A stretch of 64,000 bases of DNA from Candidatus Neomarinimicrobiota bacterium (GTDB lineage: Bacteria > Fidelibacterota > Marinisomatia > Marinisomatales > TCS55). Positions 15,988 through 23,845 of this stretch are shown here, in pieces. Both the position numbers and the translations under genes were made by a program. Location of the stretch: positions 1-64,000 of the forward strand of contig JABIDL010000011.1 in NCBI GenBank assembly GCA_018651745.1, read 5' to 3'. The stretch's first letter is position 1. The number at the start of each line of letters is the position of its first letter. Under the pieces are notes generated by a model. The model was not told the DNA's origin. It ran no database searches and saw nothing but the letters and a program-made list of their open reading frames with translations.

Positions 15988-17325
15988 ATGAAACCAATTA
16001 AAATCATTTCAGCCTTGATGCTGACATCACTTTTATTCTGGTCGTGTGAGGAACTCCTTCAGGATGAAGAGTCCATCACGAGCAACCCTGATGAACTTGT
16101 CGGCACATGGGACAGAGACAGTATGGTAGTTTCCATGGAAGCAACAGTGAGTTCGGATCAGGTACTGTATCACTTTTTTGAAGAAGGTACGGGGGCGCTT
16201 ACTATAACCGGCGATCATGCAGCCTCGCTCACTTATCTTTGGCCATTAGCATATTTGAATTCCTTTGATGATTCAGGAGAATGTATAGACGCCAACGGTG
16301 ATTATATTGACGCTGTTGATGAAACTGATTGTATGAATATGGGCGGAACGTGGGTTGATGGATCACAGGACGAGCCAACTTTTATATCGTCTAATATTGA
16401 TATGATTTCTATGTTGAAATCGATTATTGAAGGGAGCTCAACAGAGCAAATAATTACTATATTCGGTATTAGTAACGATGTTGACGGCTCTGGAAATGAT
16501 ACAGAACATGCATTTGTTGAGGTGCTCACAATTCCGATATGGTCTTCATTAGACGACCTTGATACTTTCGACCCTGACTCATTTAGAGTAGCTGAATATG
16601 TGAATGATGAACCGACCTACACGTACGACTCTTCGAATTTTTCAGCAACTGTCTCCGCCATGACTTTGTACAAGGTTACAGAAACAGATTCAACGTGGTC
16701 CGTGGATTCCACAACAACAGTTTCTGTAAGTGGAACACTCGCCCTGACCAACCTCACTATTCCGGCAAACACTCCGACAGAGACTGCATTCATTTTTGAT
16801 CCATCGGAATTTGAAGAAAATGAAGGCGGACCTACACAGCTTACCATTAATGCTGATGGTACGTTTAACGGAATTGATCAGTGGACAGAAGAAGATTCAT
16901 TAGGAAATGAAACAACCACAATTGATACCTTCAGCGGCAATTGGACAGCAGACAGTATAAACATAACTATCATTGAGGATGGGATGGATGACGAAGGAAA
17001 TGCCTATATTGATACATTTTCAATGCGATATTATGTTGTCGGAAACAATGCAACTTTTATCATTGAAGAAAGCCCCTGCGGGGACGATGCCAAGGATGAT
17101 GAAGGGAATCCCATCAGCGAAGATGAATGTTTGGATGAGATGGAAAATGCAATTCTGTTTGATGACGGCAGCCTGACAGCTATGACCATGAAAATGCGCT
17201 TATATTTTCATCGTTCCAGTAGTTCTCGCCCCTTCATTCCGATGTTTGTCCAGGAAAATAAAAGTCAAAAGATTAATTATAATCGCTTGGCTATCCAATC
17301 ATGGAAAAAGCTGATTTCTCGATGA
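15988..17325 (+). CDS. Acidic lipoprotein of unknown function
   Basis: A 445-residue protein beginning with a lipoprotein signal (ISALMLTSLLFWSC, lipidated Cys at about 20) after an AGAAAGG ribosome site. The mature part is rich in Asp, Glu, Thr and Ser, with ELVGTWDRDSM near the start and two related GTLALT/TFNGIDQW-type lipocalin-like strands, a pattern seen in secreted lipoproteins of this phylum. The last ~45 residues turn strongly basic (KMRLYFHRSSSSRPF), unlike the rest, which may reflect a frameshift near 17190. No function assigned. Confidence 0.75.
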   Translation: MKPIKIISALMLTSLLFWSCEELLQDEESITSNPDELVGTWDRDSMVVSMEATVSSDQVLYHFFEEGTGALTITGDHAASLTYLWPLAYLNSFDDSGECIDANGDYIDAVDETDCMNMGGTWVDGSQDEPTFISSNIDMISMLKSIIEGSSTEQIITIFGISNDVDGSGNDTEHAFVEVLTIPIWSSLDDLDTFDPDSFRVAEYVNDEPTYTYDSSNFSATVSAMTLYKVTETDSTWSVDSTTTVSVSGTLALTNLTIPANTPTETAFIFDPSEFEENEGGPTQLTINADGTFNGIDQWTEEDSLGNETTTIDTFSGNWTADSINITIIEDGMDDEGNAYIDTFSMRYYVVGNNATFIIEESPCGDDAKDDEGNPISEDECLDEMENAILFDDGSLTAMTMKMRLYFHRSSSSRPFIPMFVQENKSQKINYNRLAIQSWKKLISR

Positions 17326-17350
17326 TGAGGTAATTCGAACAATGGATTAA

Positions 17351-17383
17351 AAAACGCCCCGACCTTTTTGGCTGGGGCGTTTT
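17351..17383 (+). terminator. Rho-independent terminator
   Basis: AAAACGCCCC pairs with GGGGCGTTTT around a 13-base loop whose inner CC/GG can also pair. It lies 25 bases after the lipoprotein stop codon and has T and A tracts on the two sides. Confidence 0.85.
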
Positions 17384-17574
17384 AGTTTAAGCTAAAATTG
17401 AGCTCACTAAAATTGAAACTAATATGCTTTAAGATTAGATGAATGCGCCCTTTTTAAAGAACAATTTATATTAACCTCACTATCATTATCCCCTATGACA
17501 GGGAAAAGAAAACTGAGCAATTACAATAATGCACTTTATATGCGATAGTGCGGGCAGCAAAGGGTCTGTTAGGT

Positions 17575-18552
17575 TTACGGAAGTGTCGTCTGGTAAATAT
17601 CGTGAATTCGGAGCAAACCTGTACAAAGTCCGTTTTCGTTCATCACCGGTAAAACAGAAATTTGCGACGTTCTGTCTTCCATGAGACTGACTGCATCACT
17701 AAGTGGTAACGTATCCAAAACGGACACCGGATTCTTTGTCATCACTTCTTCAGCAGAAAGTTGATCAATGTCGCCATTTTCAGCGAGGCATCGCCTGAGG
17801 TCGCCTTCGGTCACGATTCCAGAAAGGGATTGATTTTCATTCAGAACAAGAGCCGCGCCTTGCGGTTTTTCTGTCATTTGGATAACGACATTCCTCAATT
17901 TTTCATCAGAATTTACAACAGCACAATCTTCCAACGGCTGCATGATATCCTGAATATGTAATCTTAATTTTTTTCCAAGGTCACCACCCGGATGATATCG
18001 AGCGAAATCGTCGTGCTTAAAACCGTTTGCGCTCATCAAAACCGCAGCCAGCGCATCGCCAACCGCTAACGTAAGTGTTGTGCTGGATGTTGGAACAATT
18101 CCGAGCGGATCGGCTTCTCTGCTTACAGAAGCATCCAATACAATATCTACTTTTTCTGCAAGCCTAGAATTTGAATTTCCAATGATTCCTATTAATGGTG
18201 ATTGGAATTCCCTCAATATGGGAACAAGCCTCAGAATTTCATCTGTACTACCGCTTTTGGATATAAGGATAGTTGGATCGCCAGGATGGTAAATCCCAAG
18301 ATCGCCATGAAGCGCTTCTGCAGCATGTAAAAATACTGCTTGGGTTCCGGTGCTGCAAAATGTGGCAACTATTTTCTGAGCAATGAGTCCAGATTTCCCA
18401 AGACCACACACAACTACTTTCCCGTCGTGATTCTGAATTAAATCTGCCGCTTTTACAACATCGGAAGGAATCCGGGCAGAAGCTTTAATTAATTCTTCAG
18501 CTTCGACTGTAAATATTTGCTTGGCAACGTTGGCTAAATCTGTTTTATTCAT
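17575..18552 (-). CDS. kdsD: Arabinose-5-phosphate isomerase (KdsD/KpsF/GutQ family)
   Basis: A 325-residue enzyme of standard length. The N-terminal SIS domain (about 35-185) has GLGKSGLIAQKIVATFCSTGT and LISKSGSTDEI, and two CBS domains follow (about 205-325: TEKPQGAALVL, VTEGDLRR, VMTKNP). It converts ribulose-5-phosphate to arabinose-5-phosphate, the first step toward KDO for lipopolysaccharide. Its presence implies an LPS-type outer membrane. It lies downstream of the PAP2 and GlmU-like genes on the same strand. Confidence 0.93.
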   Translation of the reverse strand: MNKTDLANVAKQIFTVEAEELIKASARIPSDVVKAADLIQNHDGKVVVCGLGKSGLIAQKIVATFCSTGTQAVFLHAAEALHGDLGIYHPGDPTILISKSGSTDEILRLVPILREFQSPLIGIIGNSNSRLAEKVDIVLDASVSREADPLGIVPTSSTTLTLAVGDALAAVLMSANGFKHDDFARYHPGGDLGKKLRLHIQDIMQPLEDCAVVNSDEKLRNVVIQMTEKPQGAALVLNENQSLSGIVTEGDLRRCLAENGDIDQLSAEEVMTKNPVSVLDTLPLSDAVSLMEDRTSQISVLPVMNENGLCTGLLRIHDIYQTTLP

Positions 18553-18605
18553 ATGTTTTTCTCATGATTTGATTCACATCTACAAGAAAATAAACCCAAT
18601 TTAAC

Positions 18606-19319
18606 TTAAAACCGAACCGACATTTTTATCTTTCCGTCCAAAGTTGGCTGAAAGGATGCTGCGATTGTCTCTTTTTTATAAACCATTCCGAATCCCCGTC
18701 CAATGACGGTTCCAAGCCCGGCGCCAAACATCACATCGCTTAGATAATGTTTATTATCTTGAATTCTGCTCAAGCCAACAACGAAAGCCATTGTGTAAGC
18801 AGCCACACCAATTTTGAATCCGAATAATTCCTGCGAAACCGCAGCAATCGTGAAGCTGTGGGATGTATGTCCCGATGGAAAAGAACGGCTATTTGATAGA
18901 TTTGGTCTTTCACGCGCGACGCCATATTTCAATCCGTATGTTAAAACAGTTGACGTCGCCATTGAGGTAAATGCATATTTAAATTTTCTATGAAGATCTA
19001 ATTTTGAGTTATCGGATAAAAAATGCTCAGCAATAATGCCTCCGGTAAGAATTCCGATAGACCAACCATCCATAACGAAATCATCTGCAAAATTTGCCGT
19101 GGACTCAGACATGAGCCCTTGGCGTTGGGCGTAGGATTGAAGGTTTGTATCATATTGGTAAGCAATCACAGCACCGAGAATAGTTGAACCAATGATAATT
19201 TTATTAGATTTACCACTATATGATTCATGAATTCCTGCTTTTATATAGTCGGGAATTTTTTGATCCTTTGGAAACAAAATATTTATTCCCAAGATTAAAA
19301 GGATTAGCGATCGACGCAT
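18606..19319 (-). CDS. PAP2-family membrane phosphatase
   Basis: A 237-residue protein with signal sequence (LILLILGINILFP) and several hydrophobic helices. The three phosphatase motifs are present in order: KYGVARERPN (about 132), SFPSGHTSHS (about 150) and SRIQDNKHYLSDV (about 188). Family members remove phosphate from lipid phosphates such as undecaprenyl pyrophosphate or lipid A precursors. It starts directly after the stop of the GlmU-like gene, in keeping with an envelope role. Confidence 0.9.
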   Translation of the reverse strand: MRRSLILLILGINILFPKDQKIPDYIKAGIHESYSGKSNKIIIGSTILGAVIAYQYDTNLQSYAQRQGLMSESTANFADDFVMDGWSIGILTGGIIAEHFLSDNSKLDLHRKFKYAFTSMATSTVLTYGLKYGVARERPNLSNSRSFPSGHTSHSFTIAAVSQELFGFKIGVAAYTMAFVVGLSRIQDNKHYLSDVMFGAGLGTVIGRGFGMVYKKETIAASFQPTLDGKIKMSVRF

Positions 19320-20537
19320 TTAAGAGAATATGGTTCGTTCTTCTGCTGTAGAATCAAAAACGGTTTGCATCATAACTTTATCATCTGCTGTCATTTGCAC
19401 ACCCCTTCTATCCATGACTTTTTCTGCAACATGAATAGCCTTATCCAATCGATATTCCGTATAATTTGTGTCCGGTCCTCCCCAAGTAAACGATGGAATA
19501 TGATTTGGGTGAAACCCGTTCCCAAACATATTACAGGATGATCCCACAGTTGTGCCCGTGTTGAGCATCGTGTTAATTCCAGTTTTCGAATGGTCTCCCA
19601 TGATAAGCCCAACATGCATCATTCCGGTGTCAACCATTTTACCATCGCAAATCATGCTTACATTTCCGTAATCATTTTTCAAATCACTCGTGTTTGTATT
19701 GGCTCCAAGATTCACCCAAGAACCCAAATAAGAATGGCCCAAAAAACCATCGTGTTGTTTATTGGAATAAGAATGAATGATGGATTCTTCAACCTCACCG
19801 CCGACTTTGCATTTTTCTCCAACAGATGTTCCTGAAAGTATTCTTGCACCAGCTTTTACAATCGTGTTCTTTCCGATAAACACCGGACCTTCAATAAATG
19901 TATTCGGCATTATAATGGCATTCTCATCCACAAAGACAGATCCATTTTTAGCATTGATTACAACACCGGGTTGAACATCGGCTCCAGCAGATATATGAAT
20001 ATTGTCTGAATGAATGAAATGCGCTTCAGCAGAAATGTTTCCAATTAAAGAAGGATTTCCTTGCGTAAGAATTTTGAAATCTGATTCAATTTGGACCCCA
20101 TTCATGGCAATTAATTCCCAGATGTAATTGACCAACAATGCATCGTATTTTACTGAATCGGAAGAATCAAAATTATTAAGATCGAAGGAATCTGCATTCT
20201 TTCGAGCCGCCACAACATCACCATTACAGCTAAGAATCTGCCCGGAAGCTAAACTATGGATTTCTTTCCGGATTGCATTATCTATCACGAGTCGACCGTT
20301 AATGAAAAGCGTTTCCTCATCTGAATTCGTTGTATTTACAGATGATTCAGGATTGGATGCCTGAACGGATGCCGCAATTGTTTTCCGGACTAAATAGGAA
20401 ACTTTCGCATCCGGGAAGGCGGATGTTATTTTTTCCCGAATTAATAGCGATCCCGCCCGTAAATCAAATACGGGTCGGAAATTCACCATCGGGCTTAAGG
20501 TTTTTACAGCCTCGTCTTCAAATATGCATATATTCAT
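19320..20537 (-). CDS. GlmU-like sugar-1-phosphate nucleotidyltransferase/acyltransferase
   Basis: A 405-residue protein of the alternative GlmU family. It starts MNICIFEDEAVKTLSPMVNF rather than with the LAAGxGTRM loop of classic GlmU, and ends in a left-handed beta helix (about 185-375) built of hexapeptides such as IMPNTFIEGPVFIGKNTIVKAG, VNLGANTNTSDLKNDYG and GDHSKTGINTML. These resemble the GlmU acetyltransferase core including the conserved N-x-D-G-like region. Predicted to supply UDP-GlcNAc for cell wall and LPS; the acceptor sugar cannot be proven from sequence. Confidence 0.82.
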   Translation of the reverse strand: MNICIFEDEAVKTLSPMVNFRPVFDLRAGSLLIREKITSAFPDAKVSYLVRKTIAASVQASNPESSVNTTNSDEETLFINGRLVIDNAIRKEIHSLASGQILSCNGDVVAARKNADSFDLNNFDSSDSVKYDALLVNYIWELIAMNGVQIESDFKILTQGNPSLIGNISAEAHFIHSDNIHISAGADVQPGVVINAKNGSVFVDENAIIMPNTFIEGPVFIGKNTIVKAGARILSGTSVGEKCKVGGEVEESIIHSYSNKQHDGFLGHSYLGSWVNLGANTNTSDLKNDYGNVSMICDGKMVDTGMMHVGLIMGDHSKTGINTMLNTGTTVGSSCNMFGNGFHPNHIPSFTWGGPDTNYTEYRLDKAIHVAEKVMDRRGVQMTADDKVMMQTVFDSTAEERTIFS

Positions 20538-20630
20538 GATAATTTAATCCGTAGTCTTCCAATCTAATTTTATAGTTGGTTAATAAAAATAGAAAACCCA
20601 CCATTAGTTAGCATTAGATTTATTCCATAA

Positions 20631-22991
20631 TTGTATTCAAAAATTACAAAAATCGTGCATAATATACCCCTATCCTTAACAGAAGCAGCATTTTCCAAAA
20701 AACAAGGATTCAAATCTCAAGCTACTAAGATTCCTTATATTTTGGTAGATAGTTTTCCGGAACTTGGCTTACTGACTGCTCTGCGATTTTTAGAATGGGT
20801 TTCAGAAAATCCTAAGGGCATCATCAGTCTTCCCACCGGAAAAACGCCGGAATATTTTATAAAGTGGACACATCATTTATTAACAAACTGGAATGATAAA
20901 AAATTGACTTCAATGAGAAATAATTATGGATTAAATCTGAAAGAAAAACCTGATCTATCTTGTCTAACCTTCGTTCAAATTGATGAGTTTTATCCAATAA
21001 ATCCAAAACAGCATAATAGTTTCAACCATTATATAAAAAAATATTATCTAAATGGTATGGGAATACCGGAGGAAAAAGCTGTGTTAATTAATTGTGACCA
21101 AATTTCACTTTTTAAGAACAAACCTTGGTCTGAGGTTTTTCCGGATGGGTTGGTGGATCTTTCGTTACGGTATAAAGACCCTAAATCCAATACAGAAAAA
21201 GAACAGCAACGTTCCATTTTTTTAATTGACCAATGGTGTTCAGAGTATGAAAACAAAATTAATAATCTCGGCGGAATTGGATTCTTCCTCGGAGGAATTG
21301 GTCCGGATGGTCATATCGCTTTTAATGTCAGAGGGTCAGATCATAATTCTACCACTCGGCTTATGGAAACCAATTTTGAAACTCAAGCTGCTGCAGCCAC
21401 AGACTTGGGTGGAATTGAAATCAGTAAAAATAGGTTGGTTATTACCATCGGCCTCGGAACAATTACGACAAATAAAAATGCTGTTGCAATTATTACAGCA
21501 GCCGGGGAAGCAAAGGCTACAATTGTAAAGAAATCCCTCGAAAATGCTCCCGATGTAATTTATCCGGCAAGCGTTTTGCAAACCTTAAAAAATAGCAGAT
21601 TTTATTTAACCAAAGGTGCGGGAAAACATTTAAAGGATGTAGAAAATATATACTGGAAAAATGCAGAGTGGAGCGAATCAAAAAAACAACGTGCCTTGCT
21701 TCAATTGGCGCACTCGTCGAATACATTTGGAAAAAAATTAACTGTTACCGATCTTAAAAATGATCCAATTTGCAAACATATTCCAAATCTAAATAAAACA
21801 TCTGTGGAAGAAATTATTGCAAACATTGATGCCAAAATTCAAAAAGGGATAAAGGACGAAGAAAATCAAGTCTTTTATCATACGGGTCCACATCATGATG
21901 ATATTATGCTAGGGATGATGCCACACATCATTCATCTCATGCGGTCATCCACCAATTCACATCATTTCGCCAATATGACTTCCGGGTTTACTTCCGTAAC
22001 AAATGGCTTCATTACCGAAATTTTAAAAAATGCAATCCAATTATTATCAATTGGAAAAATACAAATGGTAGAATTTGCAGATTTTTTCTCTGATGGTTTT
22101 AAACGTAAATGGGACAAGGATGTTTTCCATTATCTTGATAAAATAGCTCAGAATAGACCGAAAGGACAAATACGAGGAATGGTTCATAGGGTGATCCGTT
22201 GTGTCGTAAAAATTTATAAAATCAAAAATAAAATTGAATTAAAGAACCAAATATTATTAATCATAAATGAACTAAGTAAATGCTATGATGGTGAAAATAA
22301 TTCTCTAGAAATCCAAAAATTGAAAGGGATGGTTAGAGAATATGAAGAAGAACTAGTTTGGGCAAATTATGGTGTTAGGGTACAGGATATTCATCATTTA
22401 AGATTAGGATTTTACACTGGTGAAATTTTTACCGAATCGCCGGAACAGTCTCGAGATGTAGTACCAATTTTGGATCAACTAAAGGAAATAAATCCAACCG
22501 TAATATCTTTAGCATTTGATCCCGAAGGCAGTGGGCCGGATACTCATTACAAAGTCCTTCAGTCAATTGCAGACGCAGTTCGTCAATGGAAAAATGAGAA
22601 AGATCTTTCCCAATTGCGAATTTGGGGATATCGAAATGTATGGTACCGATTCTCTTTGGATGAAGCAGATTTAATAGTACCTGTCACTTTGAATTCATTA
22701 GCCATTTTAAATTCAACGTTTATGAATTGTTATCTTAGTCAAAAAAATGCATCTTTCCCAAGTTATGAATTAAATGGTCCGTTTTGCGATCTGACTCAAA
22801 AAATCTGGGTTGAACAACATCAAGATTTACAACTTTTACTGGGACGGGATTATTGGTATCAAAATAATAATCCTCAGCTTAGAGCAGTGCATGGCGCTAT
22901 TTACTTAAAAGAAATGAACGTGGAAGAATTTCTAGCCTCAGCACGGAAATTAGAGGAATCTATTGAAAGGCCTACTCTGAATTTAAACTAG
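20631..22991 (+). CDS. NagB-like glucosamine-6-phosphate deaminase fused to PIG-L/LmbE deacetylase domain
   Basis: A 786-residue fusion. Residues 1-340 resemble glucosamine-6-phosphate deaminase: SLPTGKTPEYF (about 64), QIDEFYPI (about 115) and FLGGIGPDGHIAFN (about 218-231). Residues ~410-780 are a PIG-L/LmbE-type zinc deacetylase: YHTGPHHDDIMLG (about 416) and PEGSGPDTHYKVL (about 630). Together they could deacetylate an N-acetylglucosamine compound and then deaminate GlcN-6-P to fructose-6-P. The start is uncertain: no ATG exists upstream, so TTG at 20631 (directly after a stop) or GTG at 20655. It diverges from the GlmU-like gene, opposing synthesis and breakdown of the same sugar. Confidence 0.85.
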   Translation: MYSKITKIVHNIPLSLTEAAFSKKQGFKSQATKIPYILVDSFPELGLLTALRFLEWVSENPKGIISLPTGKTPEYFIKWTHHLLTNWNDKKLTSMRNNYGLNLKEKPDLSCLTFVQIDEFYPINPKQHNSFNHYIKKYYLNGMGIPEEKAVLINCDQISLFKNKPWSEVFPDGLVDLSLRYKDPKSNTEKEQQRSIFLIDQWCSEYENKINNLGGIGFFLGGIGPDGHIAFNVRGSDHNSTTRLMETNFETQAAAATDLGGIEISKNRLVITIGLGTITTNKNAVAIITAAGEAKATIVKKSLENAPDVIYPASVLQTLKNSRFYLTKGAGKHLKDVENIYWKNAEWSESKKQRALLQLAHSSNTFGKKLTVTDLKNDPICKHIPNLNKTSVEEIIANIDAKIQKGIKDEENQVFYHTGPHHDDIMLGMMPHIIHLMRSSTNSHHFANMTSGFTSVTNGFITEILKNAIQLLSIGKIQMVEFADFFSDGFKRKWDKDVFHYLDKIAQNRPKGQIRGMVHRVIRCVVKIYKIKNKIELKNQILLIINELSKCYDGENNSLEIQKLKGMVREYEEELVWANYGVRVQDIHHLRLGFYTGEIFTESPEQSRDVVPILDQLKEINPTVISLAFDPEGSGPDTHYKVLQSIADAVRQWKNEKDLSQLRIWGYRNVWYRFSLDEADLIVPVTLNSLAILNSTFMNCYLSQKNASFPSYELNGPFCDLTQKIWVEQHQDLQLLLGRDYWYQNNNPQLRAVHGAIYLKEMNVEEFLASARKLEESIERPTLNLN

Positions 22992-23845
22992 TTATTCTTA
23001 CCTAATGGCTCAAACCTATAGATGAATAGACCATCAAATAATGGGCCTGACTCCCGAAAATAATAATCCATAAAATCGACATTTACTGTTTGACCATATT
23101 CTGAAGACGCATGGTTTAGATTCTTATTATTAATTAAAATTCCTTCGTGAGCAATGACAATCCCTGACTTGAAATAGTCTTTTTTCACAAAAGCTATTCC
23201 ACATACATCTGGTAGTTTTGATAACAGCTTTTTATTGATATTATTATTGGGGATATAGAGCAACGTTGATTCCTTTTTCCAATCTAAGTCAAGAAATTCA
23301 CTTCCATCCAATTTTTGATTCAATACAATATCTATTATTTCAAGTTCGCCTTGACTCAATAGTTCGGTAGTAATATCAACCGTTGACGGGTGGAATGAAA
23401 TTCTGTCCGACGTATAATGCCAACGCGTTTTATAAGTTGGAGTACCGTCCTTGTAATGGATAGCAATCATTTTCCGACGAGCTTCATTCCAAGATTTACT
23501 TTGTGTGAAAGCAAGACTCGTGAGTACATGAACTGTACAATCTGAAACATCCAACCGTATGATGGGATCCAAATCGGGTTCTGCTTCCTCGCCTAGTTTA
23601 AAAATATCATAAGGTGTCCCAACTCGCCATATTGCAAAGGCTTTAAGACGATCATAAAAATCCGGGAATCGCTTATAAAACTCAGGTAAAATCTTTGATA
23701 CTTCTTTGTTTGATAATGTCCATGGTTTTGGAAGTGAATTCACCCAATCATAATTATTAGAACAGGCAAACACTACCATTAGGAACAAAAGTAGAAAAAT
23801 TGACTTTTTAATTCTTCCGTTTTCTTTCTTCCTTATCATTCCCAT
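22988..23845 (-). CDS. DUF1460 amidase-like lipoprotein
   Basis: A 285-residue protein with a lipoprotein signal (FLLLFLMVVFACS). The core matches DUF1460, a papain-fold N-acetylmuramoyl-L-alanine amidase-like group: LDVSDCTVHVLTSLAF (catalytic Cys), RWHYTSDRI, VIAHEGILI (His) and NHASSEYG. It would cleave the peptide from muropeptides. Its start overlaps the stop of the NagZ/beta-lactamase fusion by 10 bases, so both are made together, which fits a periplasmic wall-recycling role. Confidence 0.84.
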   Translation of the reverse strand: MGMIRKKENGRIKKSIFLLLFLMVVFACSNNYDWVNSLPKPWTLSNKEVSKILPEFYKRFPDFYDRLKAFAIWRVGTPYDIFKLGEEAEPDLDPIIRLDVSDCTVHVLTSLAFTQSKSWNEARRKMIAIHYKDGTPTYKTRWHYTSDRISFHPSTVDITTELLSQGELEIIDIVLNQKLDGSEFLDLDWKKESTLLYIPNNNINKKLLSKLPDVCGIAFVKKDYFKSGIVIAHEGILINNKNLNHASSEYGQTVNVDFMDYYFRESGPLFDGLFIYRFEPLGKNN

